NCBI GenBank assembly: GCA_900708905.1
Contig: CAADRB010000015.1
Location: forward strand, 231,444 to 295,443
Reading direction: 5' to 3'
Length of the DNA stretch: 64,000 nucleotides
Origin: Hymenolepis diminuta
Taxonomy: Eukaryota > Platyhelminthes > Cestoda > Cyclophyllidea > Hymenolepididae
Part shown: piece after piece, positions 1 to 10,409 of the stretch
How positions within the stretch are numbered: the stretch's first letter is position 1
Layout: every line of letters begins with the position of its first letter
Position numbers and translations under genes: made by a program
Notes under the pieces: generated by a model
Databases searched by the model: none
What the model saw: the letters and a program-made list of their open reading frames with translations, nothing else
What the model was told of the DNA's origin: nothing

Positions 1-3000
1 AAGGGAACAATGAGTATAGAATCAGGCATAAAGATGATATGATCTGGAATAAGAAACTTCGATTATTCCTGAAATACTTTTTCATAAGGGATAAAAAAGT
101 TTCGAACTTCTATCGAGAACAGCGCAGATCGACTCAAAGCATCCCGAAAATCAAATTGACGATGCTTAGAATGATAAATAAAAATGGGTAGTATGAAATC
201 AATGTCGGATGCTGGCGATTACTGCGATTTAAATATGAACCCTGATGTACGAGACTGATTTATAAATGAAATGGATATTATACATCAATACGAGGGGATG
301 AGATGAAGAAATGGTGGCTTTATATGTTAACTCATATTGAAAGGCCGAAACAGATAGAGTAGGAATAGCGTTTGAATGACGTTATTTTACTAGCAAGTTG
401 AAGCGGCTATAGCAACTACGAATCGTTGACTGTTTTTTTCGAATAATAACGGGTTCTTATGTTGATTTTATTCTTTTGGTAAGATGAAACGTTTAAGCCC
501 CAATTACATACTTCAAGGCTGCAAAGTTCGTCCTTTGTTTTATCATAACTAGCGGATGAATCAGACTCCCTCAGGATAAATTATATAACAGATTAGAATT
601 GTATTGATTTTCACGATACAAAAAGATAAAAACTTTAAAATAGCACTAAATCCCGTCAGTAGAACTACTTTACGAGTTCTACCAAATTTGGTCTAAAAAT
701 GATTAATCTTTCTAAAGGATAACAGGAAGCAACAACCATTCTCAAAGCAGGTCAAGAGTTGAGTGGAACCTTGGATTGTTGGACAATAACAGAAAATAGG
801 ACGATATGGGAGAAGTAGAAGGCAAAATCGTAAATCAAAAGCGCAAGAAGATAAGTATCAGTTCAGAGGAAGTGACTCCGGGGCTGTGGTTAAGAAGCCA
901 AACTAAGGTATTGCAAGCTTTCAAGAACGTCTCTATTGAGAAATTGGAAGTATACTAAGTAAACAATCTTGACAGCCAATAAAGAAGTAAATATTATCAC
1001 GTACATCAAGTGAATTAATGATAAGTTAGGAACTGATATGTGCTTAACTTCGACTTCATGCTGCTAAAGACGGAAGTGGCTATTGCGTCAAGATGGTTGC
1101 CTCTTATCAGTCCTGTACTCTTTCACATTTCAACAGTCTCTTGCCCATAGTCTGATGAACGAGCATTAAAACTCATCATCTGACAATTAGTACAATGCAG
1201 ACGTATGTCAAAATTCACATTCGATAAAAAGCTACAGACTATTTAATTTCCCTTACTTTCTATGTGTTTACCAAAGAAAATCTTAATACTAAACCTACTT
1301 AAAACACCTGTGTTCGTGAAAGTAAAGATGATAATAAGCGAAATATCAATATAATTAATAAACGTTATAATTAGAGTAGAATCCAATTTATGCTTCAATC
1401 CAACTATGCTTCTAGCATCAAGCTAAAATAATTTACTACTGATATCATTTAAGTAACTGTACTCGAAAAATATGGGAAACAACCATTGCTGATTGACCGA
1501 AACACACTAATAAAATCCGCTGCTATATCAAAATGCCCTATATTTTCCCCTCATCGTAATACCATCCAGTTGTACACTTCAAGTGTAGTACGTAACATAC
1601 GCCATGATATCCGAATTTATTGTTAATCTAACCTAATATTAACATTATGACATTTATGATACCGTAATTAACGTCACGTTTGCTGCAAGCGACTTTCTCA
1701 CCTTAACAGGTACTACTAATAAATGGTCACCCAGCATATTCTCTAGGTTATATTTTAGCTTCTAATCGCTTCAACTGAATATTTAAGCATCATATTACTT
1801 CAAAAAATTAAGGACATCCAAGTAAATACCCCTATTCTTTCGGGAGAAGGCAGAAAAAGAAATTATGGACATTGCCGATAGATAGCCAGGACATCTAGTT
1901 AGTCACAATAGGAAAGGAGAAAAACGCTAATTGCTTTCATATTCAAATTAATTATGCATTTGAAATTCCCCGTTAACTTGCATTCCCAAGAAAATTGTCG
2001 CGCTTCAATAAGACCAAGTTCAATAGACAAAATTGGCCATATAATGCGTAGAAAGACGAGAAGCCCAGCCTCTTTCAATTTGAATGGGATTATGGGTGAC
2101 ACGATAATTGAAGTAATGATATAATTAAATAACAATTAATCGCTTTGAACTTGACGACATTATGGACAATGAATTTGAGATATGAATGTACATTTCTGAA
2201 GGCTGTACGTTGAATATTACCAAGCCGAAGTGATATTTACAGGTAGCACAATTTACACGCTCCGAAAAAGAAATGCAACCCAACTCTACATATACAAGTA
2301 GGGTGTCCCTCCAAGCAATTGTAGCCCTTAATTTGTACATTCTTGTAGTAATAAATTAAATATCCCGTAATAATTTTCTTATCGGTCTTTCACCAATACC
2401 TGTTTTGGTTGTACTGATATACGATAAAGGAAGTTAGCAATCTTAAAGCCTGCCAGGACAGTACCGGCGCTGGATTGAAATCAATCACAACTGATTGGAA
2501 ACCTACATTAATGGAAAAATTTACAGAACTGGAATAGATCATATAGGTAGATCAAATAAAGGCAATATCGTTTTCACGGCAGCAGACATCAGTTCTTTTT
2601 GGCAACGGACAATAATGCATTCAACCTGACATGGATAACAATCGAGAATATAATTACGCAATACATTCCTTGAATTTATAATAAAGACCGTAGTAGCGGA
2701 CGGTCTGACGTATCCTGCCAGAGGAAGTTGCAAATGAAATAGGAAAGAAAAACAAGCTAATGTTGTAGATTTTATGAACAAATCTTCCAAGTGGGATTAA
2801 GACTCATCGGTGCGCACGTTGTTTGGTATAAGTTCAAAAAACGAAGCGTAAAAAGCTACAAAATGCCAAAAAATAAATATTAAACCATACTTTGCTTCGG
2901 TAAAGTCAAGAATAGCTAATAGAAACTAGCAGATATAATCAGTATAAATATTAGAAATATAAAGAAACAATTTAGGACACGACAGAATTGAAAGGCAGCA

Positions 3001-3127
3001 TTATAAAATAGCCATGGGCCAGCATTAACAGAATACAAAAGATAAAACACTTGATATTGGAATATATTAGCTACTCCACTGGTACAGCTACAATATATCA
3101 TTAGTATTAACAACTCCCTAAGCGAAA
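1..3127. other. Intergenic AT-rich DNA, downstream side of NDUFB6
   Basis: No conserved coding exon was recognised on either strand. Open frames here are short, AT-driven and lack convincing splice signals; one plus-strand frame of 50 codons at 806-958 is lysine-rich and unrecognised. The right end should contain the 3' UTR of NDUFB6, which is transcribed leftward, but I did not find a canonical poly(A) signal on the minus strand in the few hundred bases below the stop codon. Confidence 0.6.
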
Positions 3128-3238
3128 TTAGCGGCCACTAGTGACGAGTTTGTCACCGAGGAAGATTTTACGCTCACTGAAACCTTCGTCAATGAATTTG
3201 TGTTCAAGCACAGGCGAATGAGGAAAATCGGGAGAACC
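3128..3238 (-). CDS. NDUFB6: NDUFB6 exon 4 and stop codon (residues 162-197)
   Basis: Terminal exon after a second 36-nt intron (3239-3274). An in-frame TAG immediately before the exon is the last part of the acceptor, so splicing is required. It encodes the C-terminal ERKIFLGDKLVTSGR motif and ends at TAA, 3130-3128. Confidence 0.8.
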   Translation of the reverse strand, partial: GSPDFPHSPVLEHKFIDEGFSERKIFLGDKLVTSGR

Positions 3239-3834
3239 CTAGAGAATCGCAATAAATAAAAAATAAAATCTTACCGGCCAAGTTACGGGACGATGAAGTT
3301 TTTCAATTCGAATACCCTTAAATCCTGTTTCCCAGGTCTATTGAAATAGAAAAATGAACTGACATTTGAAAAACATACCCTAGGATTATACTTGATATTA
3401 TACCAGAGCATACAGAGGCCGAGATAAGGAATCAAGAATAAGGGAAGTCCTTTGCGCAGGTGTCCTGTGTATTTTGGTCCCTATTAAGGAACAAATAAGC
3501 AGATAATTCGGCATACCAAAACCGGTCTAAACACCCCAGCGATGCCATCAAAGAATCCAGCATATGCCCGGCGGAAAATATTTTTGCGAGTAAATTCCGG
3601 GACACTGACAGGTTCACGAGGTGAGAGCTTTTGATCTTCCAACCATTGCTTACGGAGGGCTCTCTCCTCATCTGTCATTTTTTTAATAAGACGCTCACGT
3701 TCAGTTGGCATCGGTTCAATGTTGAAGGGATAAAATTTGCCACCACGTTTAATGCGAGCCTCTTTTATACATTCTTCCCTGTATAATTTCTTTTGCATTT
3801 CGATAATAGCATCATCCAACTTTGAAAACGACAT
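3128..3834 (-). CDS. NDUFB6: NADH dehydrogenase [ubiquinone] 1 beta subcomplex subunit 6, four exons
   Basis: Accessory subunit of respiratory complex I, in the membrane arm in the mitochondrial inner membrane; it is not catalytic. Exons on the minus strand are 3834-3517, 3480-3379, 3337-3275 and 3238-3128, giving about 197 residues. Introns are 36, 41 and 36 nt, all GT..AG and all phase 0. The diagnostic block is MTDEERALRKQWLEDQKLS followed by PREPV (residues 53-76), which matches the start of the mammalian protein. A single hydrophobic segment lies at about 117-132 (PLFLIPYLGLCMLWY), then KYNPR. The C-terminus ERKIFLGDKLVTSGR resembles the mammalian SRIFPGDTILETGE region. The start is the ATG at 3834; the open frame continues to a GTG at 3870, which is unlikely to be used. 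The protein is longer than the 128-residue human form, with about 52 extra residues before the conserved block. The subunit call is confident; the exact N-terminus is less sure. Confidence 0.86.
3275..3337 (-). CDS. NDUFB6: NDUFB6 exon 3 (residues 141-161)
   Basis: A 63-nt exon encoding a tryptophan-rich linker that begins TWETGFKG and ends RPVTWP, after the membrane helix. It is bounded by TTTCAATAG and CCG|GTAAGA. It was found by frame and splice continuity rather than by a strong family motif. Confidence 0.72.
3379..3480 (-). CDS. NDUFB6: NDUFB6 exon 2, membrane segment (residues 107-140)
   Basis: In frame only if the 36-nt gap 3481-3516 is removed, because the frame otherwise hits tandem stops TAA TAG just before it. 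It encodes the single transmembrane helix and ends YNIKYNPR at the donor AGG|GTATGT. The position and hydrophobicity match the human VWIIHYYMKYH segment. Confidence 0.8.
3517..3834 (-). CDS. NDUFB6: NDUFB6 exon 1 (residues 1-106)
   Basis: Carries the charged N-terminal extension, the conserved MTDEERALRKQWL block, and the helix leading to the membrane segment, ending in FRPVL. The donor is TTG|GTATGC at 3516. A TAG lies 4 nt upstream of the ATG, which could be a 5' UTR or trans-splice acceptor. Confidence 0.85.
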
Positions 3835-6800
3835 TTCACTATAATATTTAGAATAGTACAATCCGGACACTCAAAGAGTTCACCGTTATTATTGTGCATA
3901 AAAAGTCTTATTTGCTTATGAAATATTTAGCTATTCAAATATAGATATTTTTATGAGTATATTTTTATTTAAATATATTTCAGATATGTTTAGGAATATC
4001 TCTATATTCTAATACATTTATTTACAGTTTTTCATTTAACTAAACCGCTTGACTTTGGGCCTTATCGTGGTTGTAATATGCACAATTCTGTTTGTGAGCA
4101 AATTATAGTAAGAATTTGTATGATGTCTAATAAATCATGCTTTTATACTTATATTAATTTTAAATTTCAAATATAGGGCGAAATAGTACATTTCTTAGCT
4201 TCTGTTATTCATTATTAAATGTTAATTCCTCGTACTTTGGTCAGCAGTTAAGATCTGTCTGCGCATGCAGCAAAAATATTATTCACCTTAATATAGTTAA
4301 ATTTAGATTCTTATCAGATATTTTCCTTTAATCATCGTACTTTGATATGTTCATTTTTATACAGTTGTTTTGCAGCTGATACAACAGTTCTCAGACACTT
4401 AAATAAGATGGGATGGCTAAACCCTCGGACGGTGGGAGAAAACCTGTAAATCAAGGAAAATCCCTCTTTGTCGTCTTTACTTTTGCAATAATGTTACGTC
4501 TATCAGGGCCACATCGGTTAAATAGATAGAATATGTCAAGTCACTCATGTCGCCAGATCAGTTCGGAGGTGGCAGGCAACCCACCCCAATTTATTAATAA
4601 GTAAATTAGGTTTATAGACAAAAAATTTCTTCGTTAGACGTCAGTCATGTCCCGTTGTCGGAGTCTCGGCGTGATGATAGACACCCGTTTAGGTATCTAT
4701 GTACAAGCACGCAAACGCACGGCGGGACCGCCTGTGGATACTATAGTGAAGATCTTATCGCTAGTCAATCATTTCTAATCGCCAGATATTGATAGACATC
4801 TGCTGGCTATAGCACCTTTATTAAAATATTTCTATTTGCATTCAGTTGTGTGTATAACATATTAACTAGCTTATTTGTCAGGTAGCACTGAGAAAACTTT
4901 TAAACTGGGTGCAGACATACAAGAACGCTAACATGAAAATCTAGCGTCCATGTAAAACCTCCTTTCAATGTTTCGCTCAAGGCCTGAAGCATTAAATACT
5001 TACTAATTTCAAGCAAGCTAAATCTAAATACTACTGAACGTTTAGAATTTCTGAAATATAAAGAGTTGAATAAATTACATCAAAATCTGAACTTCCATTC
5101 GCGTTAACCCATTTTTTCTGTTGAGATTTCGAAACTCCATGACACCATGTATAGGTCTTTGTTGAATTTAGTATGTCCAGGTTTTACCTTTTGTAACGGA
5201 TTTTCTGCTTCAATGTATGCAAATTTGATCAAAATTTTAGTATATCCCTTCCGAAATAAGTTAAAAAATTTGTTTTAATAGCGACGCCGTTTTGTCTAAA
5301 TCTCATTTTCGTATCATATTGTGTGGATTAAATAACGGTTTGTTGCTTATTTTATACAAATATATACCTTTGGAAATTTTACATACATATCATTGCATTA
5401 GTCCTTATATCCGCGTAAATAAATGGCAAAAATCAAGAGATTACGATAATGTATTATGAGCCAACAATAGTAGAAATCGTGTGGGTCCTGAAATGAAAGC
5501 ATTTTTGGAATTAAATTAAACAAAAACTGTAGCTATTTAAATCATCAAAGCGGCGATAATGACAAACAAAGCTTAACGCTGCAGAGTCTTGCTTTGCTCA
5601 GATTCATCAATTCCCACAATTTGTCTCCAAATCTTCCATCATCCTTATTCAATACGCTGGCACATATCATTCCTGACAATTATTTAGGACATAAGCTAGT
5701 ATCTGTCCAGAGGTGTTTTTACCTATAAACATAAAAAGCCTGAAGACGGCTTGTATGCACACAAAAAAGTTCTTCTTTGGTTTAAAAGTAGCATGAAGTA
5801 GCTGCACCCCTCTTTTATCTCTCCACGTTTACGTCAACCGTAGCATAGCAATATCAAATGTGAAATGAGATCATAGCGGCGAAAACTAGACCTCCCGGCA
5901 TCATAACAGTGCAAAAGAAGCTTTCTATGCGAAGCAGTATTATGTAATTATGAATATTTAAATTAAGCAACGCATACAATCTCCATGTATGTTAGATTGA
6001 ATAGGGGAGATTGAACGAAAATGCAATGAAGATAGTTATATGAAATATAATTATTCCATCCGCATTCCTAATGAAAATTTCTTTTATGCACATAAGTCAA
6101 TATTAAAGACCAGAAAGATAAAGAGAAGAAAGAGGCAATTAAAATGCTACTTTTTTGTTTACAGCAAGGCTATTTAAATGCTTCGATAAATCTCTTCACT
6201 AGGCCATTACGTTAGAGATTATACGAAACACTCAGATTTGACTGAAGTATCACTCAAATATTTGCAATGATCTCCTGAATCGATAAGAATTTCTTATCCT
6301 ATCTAACACTTAGGATACAGAGTATGTTCTAGAAACTCCTCTTTGTTGTTCGGTTTAAAATAATGATAAGTAGAACCCATTGAAAGCAGCTCTTTTTGAA
6401 CCTTACTTGAATAGATGTATTCCGTTACTACCAGTCATCTGACTTTGTGGTACAATTGGGCAGTCACTTTAGCGGTGATATTTTACCTATTCGTACAGTG
6501 GTCACTTCCATAACATCGTAGTCTATTACTTCAGGAGTGAACCAGATTCGCATAGCAAAATAAATAAACTTTTTAGTCAAATAAATTTTAATTAAAATTA
6601 CCAATAACAGGGAAATTTTGCAAAAGGTTTTTTACGACCACCGAGCCCGTGTATCCAAATTTCAGATAAAAAGAGCTAAGGGGAATCACACACATCAGTT
6701 AGACGTTAAACCAATTAAAGTAGGACCTCGAAATAAACAGACAGACTAATAATATAGATACAAGTTTCAAGTATCACTCTCAATGGGAAATCGCTACACA

Positions 6801-8300
6801 TAATACGATGATAATATTTTCTCCAAAACGATTTCTCATATGTAAGATCCTGTATTTTCTATCTTTTAATTTCAGCTGCATTTAATTCCCTTTTATTTGA
6901 ATGAGTTTATTTCCATTAGGTTGTAAGTGGCGCATAATATAAATCGACCCATAGATACGCAAACGTACGTCTTATGTTGACATAATGGTTTGGGTTATTT
7001 TGTACTGTGATGATGTCGAGTCGTGTTTGTAACTAGTGCAATGTCTTAGGGAATCTAAGAGTCGGTTACGGTATCCTACAGAGGGCTGCAGATACTAACA
7101 GAAATATTAGATAAAACATTTTGCTCCCTTCAAGATATTTTCGCTTTGACAGGGTTCAACTGCAACATCGATACACTAATGCAGTAATGGGTTCAATGTT
7201 AATTCATAAGATGCGAAAATATAGATACAGCAACAATATTCATCTGCCATTGTGCATGAAAATGCGCTAAATTTATAGAAAGGACAATGTAGTATTCTAT
7301 GAGACTGTTGAGTTTTGCTGAGCTAGCACATTCCTAACTTCTTTCGATCTTCACCACGCAAATAGACGGAGAAGAGAGAGACCGTTGGTTGTAGTGTAGG
7401 GAGTAGTGTAGCAGGAAGAAAACTCATGGGAATTAGAAAGGTTCGTATTTGTGACGAAGATGCTGAATGGATGGATGGCTTGCGTACATGGCTGCTTATA
7501 TAGGTAGAGGTAAGCAAAGAGAATGTTCATTTAAGGAAAAACGAAACAATGTGGGGTTACAAGAAATGACAACAATATGAAAATGTGGATGACATTTGGT
7601 TAGCAATTTCTACAGCTACTACTGAATATCTTATTGTGGTGCATTTATTACTCCATTTTTGTCTGGTTGAGAGTTACGTGGGGTTGAGCTGTTTTCACAC
7701 ACATGCAATTAAGACGAATTAAAATAGTCGAACAAAAGGAGAGAATTAAACATTTTGTAATTCCTCCTCCTTGTTATAAATTTTCTTTTTGAACTTTACT
7801 TCAGTGTATGAAACAAATTTTGAATAATAACCGAATGTGAACCAATTCTATTTTTTAAAATATCCTGGATACAACAAGCATTCCAAGAAACTGGCCATGC
7901 AATCACTTCATTTTTAGCGCTTCCAGATGCGTGCTTTCATATAATTATTTCAAATTCAAAGTTGCGCAGTAAAACGAAGGGAAAACATTTCCGTGAAAAT
8001 AACGTTCACAGCTTAATCAAAGCTGGAAAAGAATATCAAAATACGGGAGGTGTAATCAAAAAGCCTCGCAGAACTCCCTCTCTCTCTTTAATTTACTAGA
8101 ATTTGAGGGCTATTCTACGCGGATTTTGTACTGTTAGAGTTAAGATAACAACTAACGGCTTGCAGCTAACAAATTACAACGGCAATAATAATCATCAAAT
8201 CGTAGCTGTTTGAGTAAGAGCTAACAACAATCGTGGAGCAGAACACTAAGAGTTGATTAGAACAAAATTTATTCAAGGAAACCACAACGAATTTGAAACA
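3835..8300. other. Intergenic region upstream of NDUFB6
   Basis: AT-rich sequence with no recognised exon. Immediately upstream of NDUFB6 (about 3900-4030) is very AT-rich with overlapping imperfect palindromes of the AATATTT type, so it may include the promoter, but no specific element can be named. Around 4620-4760 is a GC-richer island (GTCGGAGTCTCGGCG type) that could be a decayed repeat; I could not assign it. Confidence 0.5.
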
Positions 8301-8307
8301 AGTGAGA

Positions 8308-8322
8308 GGGAGGGAGGGAGGG
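8308..8322 (+). repeat. (GGGA)n tract, perfect G-quadruplex motif
   Basis: GGGAGGGAGGGAGGG, followed after ATA by another GGG at 8326-8328. Four G3 runs with one-base loops match the canonical quadruplex consensus. It sits in a purine-rich stretch (about 8300-8380). The pyrimidine strand reads as a proline/serine-rich ORF, which I regard as an artefact of the composition. Confidence 0.75.
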
Positions 8323-9121
8323 ATAGGGAGAGGAGCGTGCTGAGGAAGGGAGGAGATGAGCAGGAAGCGTAGGAGCGGGTAACTGACGTGCGTGCGTTGC
8401 TTTTGCGTGGAAAACAAAGATAGCTTTATATGAGTCACTTGGGTAAGGACGCGCGAGAACATGAGCGCAGGTGTACTTTTTGGGTGAAAGGGGCGGTTAT
8501 AGAAAAGAGGGGAAATCGATGGACGCGTTTATACATGACAGATAGGGGTTATGCGTCATAGGGACATAAAAGACGTCACTCCAGCTTCGTGAACAAAAAA
8601 CCGAAGTATTGGCGTAGAGAATGAGAATAAAAAGTAATTCTGGAAAGTTATCCCTCAGTACAAAATATTTAAATAAATGGATTTATTTTAGTAAATGCAT
8701 CCTAACTCATTTCCTCTTCTATTCTATGACAAATATTTGGAGATCGCTAGCGTAATTTCCAGTGAATATACCTATCTAAGAATATATCATTTTGATTGTT
8801 TACATTTCTAGAAACACTTTAAGCCGAATACATGATTTGATTCTATTTTAAATGCCAACTGCGTTTGATTCTTCTTTGGTAGCTTTTATGGGCCTATTAT
8901 AATGTATTCATTGTTTTCTAATCAGTTACTTTTTATGAGAACTGATAGAGTGTAATAATACCCTTGGATTAGTAATGGTAATATAGCCATGGATAGGTAT
9001 ATCATTTTTCCAGAAAATTATTGTTATTCAAAATACACTAATGGACAATACGCCGGGACTTAATCAGCTCCTTTGATGCAAAGAAGGTACTTCTAATATC
9101 TACATACTGGCCATCGATCCT

Positions 9122-9388
9122 CTAACAAACTTCTAAATCATTTTGGTAAATGTTAACAATAATTTGTGACCTAACTAATTGAAATTGAGGGAAAAATTCC
9201 GTCATAAAGTGGCTCCACCCATACACCCTAATTCCTTTGTGTTCCCGAACTGTCTCTTTGTATAAATAGCCACGTACCCAAGCACCAAGTCTATCTCCGC
9301 GCCCACAAGCATAGCTACCATTCATCATCTCCCTATTAAAAATCACAGTTTGCACCAACTCTTTCAGCACTTCCTCTGAACTTTCCAT
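9122..9388 (-). CDS. Unrecognised 88-residue ORF, low-confidence gene
   Basis: A closed ATG-to-TAG frame starting MESSEEVLKELVQ and ending YQNDLEVC. It is richer in Glu, Gly, Arg and Trp than the usual chance ORF in this AT-rich DNA, and an in-frame TAG directly precedes the ATG. I recognise no family, signal peptide or membrane segment. It could be a small gene, an exon of a larger gene, part of a decayed element, or chance. Confidence 0.25.
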   Translation of the reverse strand: MESSEEVLKELVQTVIFNREMMNGSYACGRGDRLGAWVRGYLYKETVREHKGIRVYGWSHFMTEFFPQFQLVRSQIIVNIYQNDLEVC

Positions 9389-9515
9389 CTATTCCCAATA
9401 ATGTTCTTCAACCAGCGGACTCCCACTTATTCAATTCCGATTTTGTGGTGAAGATGGAAAGTTATAAGTAGGGAGGATCAAGCATCTATGCGGTCTGAAG
9501 CACGATAGCTAGGTA

Positions 9516-9545
9516 TCCTCCTCCCCCTTCCCCCCACCCCCCACT
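9516..9545 (-). repeat. C-rich tract (G-rich on minus strand)
   Basis: On the minus strand this reads as runs of six, six and five Gs separated by T and AA, then GG A GG. It could form a quadruplex. It lies about 130 bp upstream of the 88-residue ORF on the same strand, the only contextual hint of a promoter role. Confidence 0.6.
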
Positions 9546-10130
9546 TCTACTCTCTTTTTATAGCATATTTACTCTTGTGAAATCAGCCGAAATTGCACAA
9601 CATCAAGAAAATTTCAAATCCATTAATTTAAACTGTGCTGACTAATGAATAAGTGAACTGAGTGTAAATTAATAATAAAGCAATAGATTGTAATAAGTTC
9701 GTAATTTTCCCTTGCATTCATTTAAATGCAACAAAAATCATTTCATATTATTATATTTAATTTCCATTAAATTTAATACATCGGTATAATAATTTTCATT
9801 CAATATAATTAAATAATTATTGGTTATAAAATTTAGGACAAATTCGGTCCAATTAATTTGTAAAAATACTTAATTTTTAAATAGAATTTTTTTATTTAAG
9901 CGGAATTAATAAAAATGTTAAATTTAAAACTGTCATTTATTTACTTTAAAAATTCCGTTACTTTCCTTGACTATTTGGATATAGCACTATTGTTTCATTG
10001 CAATAGATTATCTTTTACCTCTAAATTTGTATTTTTTTCTACAACCTGGCATACTTCATCATATTAGGAAATGTAGTTACTATTGACTGCAAATTCAAGT
10101 TGTAAGAGTTTCGATCTGTATTCCACACAG

Positions 10131-10373
10131 CAACAGGATGTGAAGCCATTGGGCATAATTTATGGGTCAGCACTTTCTGTGATGTTCATCTTTGTGTACC
10201 TCGTCCTATATCTCAAGTTATACAAAGCTGTATCTATTAGTCTATACGGGAGAATTGTGGTGGAAATACTAAGGGATCTTTCCAGTACTGATGTTATTGA
10301 TTTTTTTCCAAGTTCCGTTCAACGCTGGAATAGATTTTTGTTCCGGATCACAGATTTTGATTCATCTACCAAA
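10131..10373 (+). CDS. Candidate orphan exon or pseudogene fragment, membrane protein-like
   Basis: An 81-codon open frame bounded by a plausible acceptor (TATTCCACACAG) and a strong donor (AAA|GTAAGTAT). A matching acceptor (ATATTTTAG) follows so that the gap 10374-10409 is exactly 36 nt, the size of two NDUFB6 introns. The peptide has one strong hydrophobic stretch (IIYGSALSVMFIFVYLVLYL), then a soluble-looking part containing LRDLSSTDVIDFFP and RWNRFLFRITDFD. After the gap the frame reads only three more codons before TAG, so it is either the end of a short gene or a broken copy. I cannot name the family. A TAG at 10074 closes the frame upstream. Confidence 0.35.
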
Positions 10374-10409
10374 GTAAGTATATGGATTTTGATCTAATAT
10401 ATATTTTAG

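Noticed and set aside
4620..4760. GC-richer island considered as a repeat or RNA gene
   Set aside because: Compared by eye with the other repeats in the window and no convincing match; no promoter boxes.
8166..8462. 98-codon minus-strand ORF
   Set aside because: Its middle is the translated (GGGA)n tract, so openness is explained by simple sequence.
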